A DNA stretch of 64,000 bases from Brachionus rotundiformis (taxonomy: Eukaryota; Rotifera; Eurotatoria; Ploima; Brachionidae). A program made the position numbers and the translations under genes. Shown here piece after piece: positions 36,390 to 47,815 of the stretch. The DNA lies in assembly GCA_016802295.1 (NCBI GenBank), contig JAESIW010000020.1, positions 914,031-978,030 on the forward strand, in the 5' to 3' direction. The stretch's first letter is position 1. Every line of letters begins with the position of its first letter. Under the pieces are notes generated by a model. It made no database searches and was not told the origin of the DNA. It worked only from the letters and a program-made list of their open reading frames with translations.

Positions 36390-37712
36390 ATTTTGTTGCG
36401 ACATAAATTTTGCTTCTAATTATTTTGTTAGTTTTAGTTTATTTTTATATATTTTTATTAAAATTTGATTTTAATATTTTAAATAAATAGTTTCAATTTT
36501 TTTAATTTTAGAATTTAATTAGTTTATTTAAATTTAAATTTAAATTTTGTTATTATAACCTTATTTGCATTTAAAACTAAAAAAATAATTTTTCCTACTC
36601 AATAAGAATAGTCGAATATTTTAAAAATATAAAAATTAAACAAGCTTTCAATTTAAGTGGAAAAATAATTTTATTTATAAATAATTTCAAACAATACTTT
36701 ATTTAAGTTTTAGGCGGTTAAAATAAACAAAAAAAATTTTATTATTTTTGTTTAGCATTTTTTCAAAGGTTTGTTTGAACTGATTATAAAATTTAAAAAA
36801 GTTAGACTTTGGTCAAAAATAATAAAATACAATTTAGCTCTATAAAGATAACATAATTATATATTTATCTTCTCGTTTCAATTAGAAAAAATGAAATAAA
36901 AGAAAGTAGTAAACAATAATCATATACTTTGAAATTTTTATACCATATTTTTTATATTTTTATTGCTTTGAGAAAGTTTAAAAAAATAGCTAAACCCAGA
37001 TAAACCAAAAACCACAGTTCTTTCAACGTTTAAACGATTTTTCTATCTTATTTAGACCTAGTAATTTAAACTGACAACTAATTAAAGAAAACCATCAAAA
37101 TTTATAACAAAAAATACTTTTTATTCACACTTTCTTTTAAATTTGACCTAACTGGAACCAGTCACCAATGTTGACTCAAGAGTCGGCCTGCATTGTAATC
37201 TTTGTCTAATTAAAGTTGAGGCAAACCAGATTAGTATTATAAAAGTCATGAATATTTAAAAATATTAAGTTAATAAGATTCAAATAGCTTTTTAAGAATA
37301 TGATTCTTTAGGGCTCAATTTTTATATCTACGACTGAATTGAATATGATTCAAATTTAATTAACTTGAGGCTATTAATTTTTCAAATTTCGCTTGAAATT
37401 ACTCACTCAATAAATAAAAATTTATTAATAAAAAATTTTGAATGTAAATTTGTCAAAAAAATTTAATAATCAAGATTTATTGATAGTTAGACAACACTAA
37501 CTCAAAAAACAAAAACTAAAATAATTAACCGCTAAATTATAAAATCAGAAAGTCTCCTTAGTGCTCACCTTTTTGTTTATAAGGAATATTGAAATAAAAT
37601 ACAGTAACTTTGGTAACCCTGTAGACCTTAATTAAAAATCATTTTCAATCTTGTATTTAAATCAAACGCAAAATTTTTTTTTAATTGGAAAAAAAATTGG
37701 AAAAAAAGTAAA
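36390..37712. other. Spacer, no gene
   Basis: AT-rich 3' flank of the PAN/WSC gene and upstream region of the Ly6 gene. A stretch near 37105-37200 (AAATACTTTTTATTCACA, then TTTGACCTAACTGGAACCAG) has a diverged counterpart at about 38685-38760 on the other side of the Ly6 gene. Confidence 0.4.
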
Positions 37713-38184
37713 ATGCTGAAAGGTTATATTCTACTTGTGACGTTTTCTCTATTATTCTGTAAGATATCGCTAAAAAAATAAAGAATAAATTATCTCTTCT
37801 ACCGAAAAGCTTTTATGACCAATGTCTATTCACTCAAGTGCATTCAATGTACAGGACCATGCAAAGGATCAGAAACATCGACAGATTGTGAATTAGAATC
37901 TTTAAATACAGTAAGGCTTTTTTTGCCTAAATTGGAATCTGCTAACAGGATATTTTTAGTGTATGAAAATTCAAGTTTCATTTCCTGGCTTTGAACAAAT
38001 TCAGCGAACATGTGCAACCAGTGATACATGTAGTGAGGCATCTTATGGTTTATTTGGTATGGGTTTTTGGACAACATGCTGCACCAAAGATGGTTGCAAC
38101 TCTGCCAATAGTCTCGATGTCAAAAATCTATCTATTCTTGGAACAACTTTTTTTTCATTGATATTTTACAAAATTTTTGCTTGA
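37713..38184 (+). CDS. Ly6/uPAR three-finger GPI-anchored protein
   Basis: Three exons, 37713-37758, 37810-37910 and 37960-38184, with GT-AG borders and continuous phase, give 123 residues. A signal peptide (about 1-22, LLVTFSLLFSF) is followed by a Ly6-type module with ten Cys: LKCIQCTGPC at the start and CCTKDGCN at the end, the family's closing signature. The last 20 residues are hydrophobic (LGTTFFSLIFYKIFA), as expected of a GPI attachment signal. It is therefore a small extracellular protein on the outer leaflet. The ligand cannot be told. A GPI-remodelling gene (Pgap3) lies in the same window, but that is not evidence of a link. Confidence 0.85.
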
Positions 38185-39734
38185 GAAAATTTAATTTATT
38201 AACTGATTGTTATAGTTTAATTTAGTTAAAAAATTAATAATTAATTCATTTAATACTTATTTTTATTAAATAGAAACTAAAGTTTAATTTTACTCATAAT
38301 AGATAACGATCATCTTAATAGTAAATCGATTTTTTTATTAATTCTAGATAAAAGTCAATTTTACAAGACGAACTAATTTGTCATCTAAATTCATTTAAAA
38401 CTTCCTTATATTTACCTTAGAGTTTTAAATAAAATTAATCTACCTAAATACGATATTTGATTTAGACGTAAAAACATATTTATTTTTAATTTTTAAGTCT
38501 TTATATGCCTAGATACAATAAAAATTTTTGTTATTAAGTAGAACTTTATTTCGACGAGTAAGGAATTATAAAAACCCTACATAGATTTACAAATTTTTTT
38601 ATTATCTAATTGAATTTTAGTACTGACCACTAAGTTAATAAACTAAAACTAAAAACTTAATAAAAAAGTATCACAATTAATAATAATAAATACTTTTTAT
38701 TTACATCCTCCCAAAAATTTGACCAAACTAGAGCCAACAATGAAAATGTTATTTGACCTATCTTGAAAGGGTATCATTTAGTAAATATTTGGCTCTGATC
38801 ACAGCCCCAAATCAAGTGACCAAAATTGTTTTAAGAGTCGTAGTGGTTAATTTGTAGAGAAAATGAAAAATAACTAAAAAATGTGATCATTAGATAATAA
38901 GTAAAATTTATTTTTTAAACCAGAATTTCAAAATATTTCTCTTTCTGTTTTTAAAAATTAACATTTTTTTCTAAAAATTTTATTACAGTTTAAAAAGAAA
39001 TATTATTAATTAAAAATGTTTTAAAATTAGATTATAAGAGTATTATTAATTAAACAACTGAGATATAATTATTTAATGAAAATTAAAGGAATTTTAGAAT
39101 AAGGTTAAAAAAACTTGAAATGAAGACCTTGGTATATATAAAAAATATTAATTTTTAACAACAGAATAGTACTAGTAATCAAATGATTACATTTTTTGAT
39201 TATTTCTCATTTTATCTACTAATTAACCAAGTAAATGCTTGGCAATTTTTTTAATTTTCAAATCCAGGAGTCAGAAAAGCAAACAATTGTTTTTAAATAT
39301 TAATGAGATTAAAAAGGTGCTTAGGTACATGCTTATTTTAACCATATAATTTCGAAACATCTTGCTTTTTGTTTTAATTATCTCTTAAAAAACATATTTT
39401 TATCAATAAAATGACATCATTTTTTTAATTTCTAAAATTAACATTGATCAAAAATAACAATCAAATTTTGCATATAATATAATGTTACTTTGAATTGTAT
39501 TTAATAATAAATGAAAATCATATGAACTATATTATGTTATGAATTAGGACTAAAAATATTTAAGGTAAAGCACCTCTTTTTCAAAAGATTTTAGATTTGA
39601 AATAATTAAGCCTTTGATTAGATGTAATATTTATTTTGCGATCAAGTTAAATAAGCTTATCAAAATAATATTTCGAAATTATGCAAAAAAAATAAAGATA
39701 AATAATAAAATTTTAAAAGAATAAAAAAAATAAA
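38185..39734. other. Spacer, no gene
   Basis: AT-rich. No open frame of note. It contains the diverged repeat of the Ly6 upstream region (about 38685-38760) and must hold the ABCA promoter. Confidence 0.4.
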
Positions 39735-42700
39735 ATGAATCAGTTAAGTGGATTTATTAAACGAAACTTCAAGCTTCGGATTAGAAATAAACTTCAACTA
39801 ACCTTCGAAATATATCAAAAGATAACCATCTTAATTGTGCTTATAGTATACAATTTTTTGTTTGTGTCTGAGAAATTTCCTCCCGAAACCTACAATGCCG
39901 AAATTTTGGATGGAAGATTCCAAACTGTCGACTTATTCATCAGTCCCGACAATCAACAAACTCGTAATCTCGGAGACTTAATTAAAACTAGATATCTATT
40001 TTTAAAACTAAAATATTTTAACACCAGCGATCAAATGATACAGTTCTATGACGCAAACAGTAATGGAAGCTCCATAGAATTTATAAAGGAAACATTTGGG
40101 ATAGAATTTTCAGATTTTCCAAATAGTTACAAGCTTTACCATAAATATGAGCCTTTGCTTTTTTCTCAAAATAAAATTCAGCTTTTTACCGATTCAAGAG
40201 AATGCCGAAATGGCTCATTGCTTTATAATTTGTGCGGTGGCAACAAGTTGTTGTACGATGGTCTGGCTTATCTCCAATATGTCTTGGACAGCTCAATAAA
40301 TAAAGTAAAATGGTTCAAACTTTGAGACTAAAAGAAAATTAATTTTTGGCTTTTACAGTTAAGGCAACAGAACTCGACTTATCCAAATTTTTTTATCAAA
40401 AATATGCCCAAAGAGTCTTATGTAAGAGAGCAGACCATATTTGATGGTATCAAGTCGTATTATTTTACGCTAATTTATTTGTATAGCGTGACTAGTTTTG
40501 TCATTAATGTTGTTGCTGAAAAGGAAAAAAAAAATAAAGAGCTTATGAAATTAATGGGTCTTAAGGATTCCATTTTTTGGCTATCTTGGATACTAACTTA
40601 TTTATTACAGTTTACTGTATTTAACTTTTTTCTTGTTATTCTATTGAATGGGGTCAAATTTTTCAAAAGTTTTTCAATAACATTGGTTTTTTATGCTATT
40701 TTACAATGCTTTTCAGTTGTTTCTATTGTGTTTGGATGTTTGATGTCCACATTTTTCCAAAAATCTAAAACAGCTGGTTCGGCAGTGGCGTCACTGTACT
40801 CTTTTTTAAGTCTTTTCTACTTGGTAGTTTTCTTGCCAAGAGTTTTTAATGTAGACTTGCCAAATTGGATTCAATGGGTGATATCGTTGATTTTTCCATG
40901 CGCTTTTTCATTTGCCATAGACCAGGCATTGTTTATCCAAGCAAAATATGGCACTTATTTTTCAGCTGATTTTATTGTAAATGCTGCAAGACCAAACAGT
41001 TTGAGCATACTTTCTTGTTTGTTGATGTTGATTGCCGATGGAGTTTTATACTTCATTTTGACTATTTATTTCGATAAAGTCATTCAAGGCGAGTATGGTC
41101 GTGCCAGAAGTCCAATTTATTTCCTTAAGCCATCTTTTTGGCTAAATCGTAAAAAAACAGTTGATAGAACCACATTGGTAGAAATTATTAATGATCAGAA
41201 CGACTGTGAACTAGTGAATGATGAATTCAAGGATAAGATAGCTTTAAAGTTAGGAAATTTGGTCAAAAAGTTCAAAAATGAAAAAGGCACTGAATACAAT
41301 GCTATTGATAATTTAAACTTGACAGTTTATTCTGGGCAAATAACTGCTATTCTTGGTCATAATGGAGCAGGTAAATGATCCAAAAATGTTCCAAATAAAC
41401 TAACTTGTTAAAAAAAACTAGGAAAAACAACTTTGTTTAATATTCTAACTGGATTGCTTAAACCTGACTCGGGAACAGCCAAGTTCTACGATTATGTATT
41501 TATTACAATAAAAATATAAACTTTTTTAAAAATTTAATTTAAAAGAATATTCTTTCTGACAATGATTTGCCTAAAATAAGAAAAATGAGTGGTGTCTGTC
41601 TTCAGCAAGACGTTTTGTATGACCTTCTTGATTGTTTTGAACACTTGGAATTGTATGCCTATCTAAAAAATGTGCCAAAAAATCAAATAAAAGATAAAGT
41701 AAATTTTATAAAAGAAATTAAGTAAAAAAATAAGTGAAATTTTTATTAAAGATAAATGATATTTTGGATAAAGTTGGTCTAGCCGGATGCAAAAAATCAA
41801 GAGCAAATCAGCTTAGCGGAGGTCAGAAACGGAAATTGGGAATAGCCATAGCATTGATCGGGGATCCAAAAGTAAGAATTAATTTTGCTTTGTGCTAAGA
41901 TTTTTTTATTTCTTCCAAGATTCTTATTCTAGACGAGCCAACTTCAGGCATGGATCCTAATTCCCGAAGGGACATTTGGTCTTTACTTCAAAGTCTTCGC
42001 CAAAATAGAGTCATTATCTTGTCGACTCATTTCATGGACGAAGCTGACATTCTAGCAGATAGAAAAGCTGTCATTTCAAAAGGAAAGCTTAAGTGTGTCG
42101 GCTCTAGCTTATATTTAAAAAATAGATTCGGACTTGGTTATCATTTAAATTTAATTGGAACCAATACTTTTGATCTGGAACCAGCGAGCATAAGCTCTTT
42201 GATAAGAAAACATGTTCCTAAAGGAGAATTTGAGCGAGTCAATGGCAAAGAAGTTTCTTACACTTTGCCAATTGAGGCAGTCCAGAGTTTTCAATATCTT
42301 TTCAAAGATATTGAAATTAATAGGCAATCAATGGGAATCGAAAATGTAGCCATTTCAATGACTACATTAGAAGAAGTATTTTTAAAATTGGCTGAAGAAA
42401 ATCATGATGATAATGATAAAAATAAAAATTACAACATTAAATCACTAAATGCAGACCAAGAGGTAAAATATAAAAAAATTATTTTTTTTTATTTTTAACA
42501 AATAAAAAAGGTGATTTTGGAACGGGAAAAAATAAAAATGTCAAATTTCCGCTTTAATTTCTTAAAATGGATTCCAATCCATTTTTATTCAATTCTAAAA
42601 TTACGTTACCTGATGGCTTTGCGAAACAAAACGACTCTTTTATACAGATTTATTACACCTTTACCAATGTTAATACTTAGTATAATTTTACCTCAATTAA

Positions 42701-45591
42701 TAAGCTCGTTGAATAATCTAGATCCAAATGTAAAATTTTTTTTTACCAGAATTTATTTATTTTCATTTTAGTTTATTTTTTAGAAAATCCCTACAGTCAA
42801 TTTGGCAATAAATGATTATGCCACAGAGAAAAATCCTTTCGTTATAGTTAACAATTCCAATGTTGACCATTTAATTGATAACTTAATTGTTAACAATGAA
42901 CTAAATCCACAACCATTCAAATTTACCAAGTCAGATTTAAACAACTCTTTTAGGTCTTATGCTGGAATTATTTACCAAAAAAGTCTTGAAGACTTGATTC
43001 TTTATTATAACGATTCTGCAGTTTTTAGTGTACCTTATCTACTCAACACTTTTAGCAATTTAAATTCACGACTGGATGGACTGTCGCCCATTAATGCCAG
43101 CTTAACTTCATGGCCCCAAGTAAAAACTCAAGATGTATCGTTTTTTGATGCAAGCAGTTTTACCACATTGATTATACTTGGCATTAGTTTGATATTTCCT
43201 TTGGTCTCGTTTGCTGCCGAAGTTGTCCAAGACAGAGAAGTAATTTTGGTCCAAAAAAAAGCAAATAATAAAATTAATTCAAAAGTTAAAATGCAAAAAC
43301 CAATTGAGACTGAGTGGATGTGGATTTTGGACCTATTGGATACCAACTCTGATCGCATATTTGATCCAAAGCAGTTTTTTGCCAATAATTTTGTTTTTTG
43401 TTATTTACGCAATACCACCCCTAAACATTCCTGAATTCATGCCTGGTGGTGCCGTTTTCACCATTATTCTCACCACCATAATTTACATACCATGTAGTCT
43501 GCTTGTGATCATATGCATGTCATTTATGTTCTCAAAAAAAGAAACAGCTTTATCCTTACTTACAACCCTAGTATCCCTGGTATATAGTTTTTCAATTTTG
43601 TTTAATTAAAATTTTAAAATTTTAATTTGATCTAGCTATTTACCATACCTTACTTAATAACCAATTTGACTCAGCTAAAAAGCATCAATTTGTCCAATAC
43701 ATTACATCTTATTTTCACGATAGTGGATCCAATATACGGTTTTGTAGGAACTTATAGTCGCATAGCTCAGGTTAATTAAAATGATATAAAATTTTTAATT
43801 GTTAAATAATTTTATATCCATTTTAAGGTGTACACCTTTCAGAAAAACTTAGACATTGTAGCAAATAAAGAATTTACAGGTGTCCCATTTAAGCTTTACT
43901 TTGAATTTGAATTATTTAGGATACCTTTGTCGCTAATTTTTGTGAGTTTTTCATTTTTAAAGCTTTATCTTTATTATCTTAATTTAGGGTCTGATAAATA
44001 TACTTATTTACGGATTTATTATTTACACAATTGAGGCAAAAAAACAAGGTGTAGGTTTATTTGATTGTTGGTTAAAAAATGCCAAAGTAAAGCAAAATTC
44101 AGACCAAATCCAAACAGAAGATCTTGACGTTCACCAAGAGCGTTTGCGGGTAGCAAGAGACCTTACTGGTGTAAGACACAAAATCACTTAATAAAAAAAA
44201 ACTCAATTTTTTTTAAAGGATTCTACATTGGTTTTGGACGAATTGAGAAAAGAATTCGGAAACAATAATTTGGAAAAATTTGGAATGCTGAAAAGCCTCA
44301 AAAAAAATAGGGCCGAAAAAAAAATTGCAGTTCGAAATTTAAGCATTGGATTTCGGCAAGGAGAAATATTTGGTTTGCTTGGAACAAATGGAGCCGGAAA
44401 GACAACTACAATAAATATGATATGTGCTGAACTAGAGCCAGATGCCGGCTCTATAAAGATAAAAAATCAGCCTTTTGATATCCAGTTGTTCTGCCAAAAT
44501 GTTGCTGTTTGTCCTCAACACAATCCATTTTGGGAAGACTTGTCTCTTGTTGACCATTTACAAATATACGCTTCTTTAAAAAAACTTTCAGATCAAAGCG
44601 TAATTTCTTTATCCTACAAGTAAGAGAGTTTTTATACTACAGTGGATGATAATTATTATTATCTATTTTATTAAACGATATAAGAATATAAATAAAAATT
44701 ATGTTTAAAAAAATTAAAAAAGAACTGTTTGTTCAGCTATTTAAAAATACCAATTTAAATTAAAGAAAGATTATTGTTAAAGGCTTATGGAAATGTTGGG
44801 TATAACTGAACATGGTCACAAACAAGTAAAAAATTTGAGTGGTGGAACCAAAAGAAAACTAGCTTATGCCATAACTTTGCTTGGGAATTCGGAAATTACT
44901 CTATTAGATGGTAATTATAATTGACAGGGAAAATTAAGTATCTCTACTATTTTTAAATTAAGAACCGTCAACAGGACTTGATCCACAATCGAAAAGAAAT
45001 TTTTGGTAAGAAATTATAAAATTTTGGAAACATATAAAAAATAATATAATACTTTTGAAGGAACATTATTTCAGAAAATTTGGTCAAAGGAAGAAAATCA
45101 GCAATTTTGACCACTCATTCAATGGAAGAGGTTTGCTTTTATTTAAAAGCTGATTTTAATTTTTACTTGTCTTTTAAATAAAGGCTGAAGCTCTGTGCCA
45201 TAGAATCGGCATAATGGTAAATGGTGAACTAAAGTAGTACTTTTTAAAAAAGGAAAACATTTTTTTATTTTTATATCTTTAAAGATGTCTTGGCTCTAGC
45301 CTCTATCTGAAAGAAAAATACGGCAGTGGTTATATGCTTGAGGCTAAATTTAACCCATCCAAAAAACAATATTTTAATGAAACGATAATTAGAATTTTTA
45401 ATGGAAAAGCTGCTTGTTCCGAGGACTTTTACAATTATAAAGTGTACAATGTACCATCTGATCACATAAGCTCTTTAGCGAGTATTTTTGGAGAGCTAGA
45501 AAGAGCAAAATTAGAAGGAATTCTTTTTGAATACAGCTTTAGTCAATGTACTCTTGAACAGGTTTTTATTAAATTTGCCAAAGAAAAATAA
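39735..45591 (+). CDS. Full-length ABCA-type lipid transporter
   Basis: Eighteen exons, starting at 39735, 40359, 41422, 41546, 41752, 41920, 42511, 42784, 43286, 43636, 43828, 43988, 44219, 44783, 44963, 45061, 45184 and 45285 and ending at 40304, 41370, 41495, 41698, 41871, 42462, 42729, 43239, 43579, 43770, 43941, 44170, 44619, 44910, 45005, 45130, 45233 and 45591. Phase closes to 1623 residues, the size of ABCA5-like members. Two TM halves alternate with two ATPase domains. NBD1 has GHNGAGKTT (near 523), LSGGQKRK (624), ILILDEPTSGMDP (644) and LSTH (680). NBD2 has GTNGAGKTT (near 1346), LSGGTKRK (1443), LLDEPSTGLDP and LTTHSMEEAEALC. All catalytic motifs are intact, so an active ATP-driven lipid mover is expected. 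The subfamily is uncertain. Confidence 0.93.
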
Positions 45592-45642
45592 TGGTTATTT
45601 TTATATATAATTTATTTTTAATTTAAAAAATAAAATTACCAT

Positions 45643-46405
45643 TTATAAAAAATTTTTTCTTGGAAAAAAATAATCTCCTTCAAAATCAAATCCTTTGTTC
45701 CGATACTTGTTAACAAAATCTTTGGTTGGACTTTTATTACCAGGTATTATGTTACCGCCAATTGAGAACCAATTGTTCAAATAGAACTGTTTATTTCCTC
45801 CGTAAAACATTATCTTACTAGGTTCCAGATCAAATAAATCAAGAAGCTGATATTTGTATAAGTCATCTTTAGGAAATGGCAAATGAGTAAAATATAAGCA
45901 AACTTTTTGACCATTTTTTAATCTTAATTTTTTCATTGCCTCAACTCCACTTGGTGCTATTTTTCCCTTTAAATTTTTTAAAAATTTTTTTATATCAAGT
46001 CATAAAATAAAATTCAACTACCAATTCTTCGAAATCAATTGTTTGGTAAGGCTCATTTAGAAACGAGTTCAAATATTCTTGGTTGTTTAGAAAACTTTTT
46101 CCACCGTCGAAAACAAAAATGTCGGCGGTTCTATCTGCAGTTGGTTCCGTAAAAAATCCACCACAAATGCAACTATCCTGAATGCGATCCTTCTTCAATA
46201 CTTCATTTAAAATTTCTTCACAACTTTTTTTATCTAAGTCGATCTTTATTCCGTATCTATTATTCCTGTCAAAAAGCTCATCCAAAGCACCAGAACCATA
46301 CTTGCTCCAATCTAATTGATGAAATTTTGTTCTCAAGCATCTATCTAAGTATTTTAAATTTTAAATTTAAGTTAATTTTTTTAATTTGTAAGTGGAATTA
46401 CCCAT
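45643..46405 (-). CDS. Unrecognised 216-residue protein, 4-base first coding exon
   Basis: I model three exons, 46405-46402, 46344-46022 and 45966-45643. Introns are 57 and 55 bases with GT-AG borders, and phase closes to 216 residues. The first coding exon is only ATGG. The protein is soluble, without signal peptide or TM. It contains FHQLDWSKYGSGALDELFD, CICGGFF, DIFVFDGGKSF, GKIAPSGVEAM and VCLYFTHLPFPKDD. The last two look like conserved enzyme segments, but I cannot name the family. It converges on the ABCA gene with only 51 bases between stop codons. The downstream exons are well supported; the tiny start exon rests on phase and splice motifs alone. Confidence 0.6.
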
Positions 46406-46950
46406 TTTTTTTAAAGAATTTTTACTTTATTTAGAGTTTAAAATTTATATTATATATTTTTAAAATGGTTAAAAATATCTTTTTGTAGGAATGGTCAAAA
46501 TATTTATGTCTACTTTCTTATCTAAAATTTAAGATCTATGATTTTATTTAATTTTTAAAATTTTGATAAATTTACTTAAGTGTTAGTCACTTAATTTATT
46601 TATTAAATATGATTTATTGAATCTTTGAGAATAACTGACTTATCAATATATTTTCGCTCATTTTTTGCTGACATGGTACTATTTTTTCAGCTGTCAATTT
46701 TTATATAAATGCATTATTTGGCAGCTTCGACAGCATACACCGAAAGCTGTCCTCTCTGATATTCTATATTAAGTTTGTTTTGGTCAAACGGGTTTTAATA
46801 TGGGGCTTAGTTCCTCCAATATGTTGTCAGAAGTGAAACAGGGTAAATCAACATTACCGAGTGTCTAGAAAGAGTGAGATTTTTGAGAAGGTACCACTAT
46901 GGAGGTTTTTATTTTGGTAAAGTATGGTTGATGCTTTAAGTTTGTATTCA
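46406..46950. other. Spacer, no gene
   Basis: AT-rich, with a short inverted repeat (GACAGC...GCTGTC) near 46728-46750. No coding signal seen. Confidence 0.4.
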
Positions 46951-47240
46951 AAATTATAATAATAATAATAATATAAGTTACAACAAGCTAGCAAGCTAGA
47001 CTTGCGAAAATGGAAAACAGTAGGATCCCATCTATGGTAACTGTGGTATGTACTGTGTTTAGAGCACAGCCACATCCCTAACTCTGCCTTCGTCACACTG
47101 AAGATTGTCATTCGTTAGGTTACCATTCACTCGTATCAATTCTACCGAGCCTCAGGACTTCATCAATGGTAGGCTTCTTCTTTCACGTCTGTACTTGTCC
47201 AGTCTGTTCTTGAATTGGTTGACGGATATGGATTAAACGA
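46951..47240 (-). mobile_element. 5'-truncated LINE 3' end
   Basis: The minus strand gives the ORF2 C-terminus SVNQFKNRLDKYRRERRSLP followed by a stop. A 3' UTR ends in the stem CAAGCTAG/CTAG-A-CTTG (46984-47004) and an ATT triplet tail (46951-46973). The last 110 bases match the copy at 588-716. This shows that the shared segment is a LINE 3' end. Confidence 0.7.
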
Positions 47241-47815
47241 ATTTAAAATTTGATTTTAAATCGAAGCAAAAAAATATTTATTCTTAGTTTATGGCAAAAT
47301 AAGAAATATTTAAATGTATTCAAGGCTCTCCTCGCATTTGGTCCCCTTTTTATTTTCAAATAATTTTTAATCATTCATTTAATTATTTATTAAATTTTTT
47401 AAATATATGTATAAAATTTGGTCAGACTAGTTCAATAAAAAGTCGCTCAGGCAGAGCTATTAATTATTTTAACAGGAGCTTTGATATTATTATTTAAATC
47501 AGATTAGAAGTGATATTATAGTCTGTTTTGATAAATTTAATGATGAAAAAAAAACTTGTAAATTAAATGACACATTTTAAGATTTTTTATAAAAATCTTA
47601 AAATGTATTTTTAATCTAAGATTGATTTCAAATGATGCTTTCTGGAAAATGGAAAAAAATATATTGATTCATCTTAAAGATATTTTATTCAATTTTTGAT
47701 ATTTTATATATTTTTCAAAGATCATTTACTTTATTTTTTTCATAATTAGAGTCATTTTAAATTCTACTAATTCTTTTGTTCGTTTATTTATCATGATATT
47801 AGAATTATTATTTTT
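47241..47815. other. Spacer upstream of the 7TM gene
   Basis: AT-rich sequence with no gene seen. A short inverted repeat (TAAGATTTTT...AAAAATCTTA near 47578-47602) is present. Confidence 0.4.

Noticed and set aside
43240..43434. Read-through frame after DREVILVQKK in the ABCA gene
   Set aside because: It departs from the ABCA pattern and ends early. Using GTAATT at 43240 and AG at 43284-43285 restores a family-like DREL...LSG...FW-x-YW segment.
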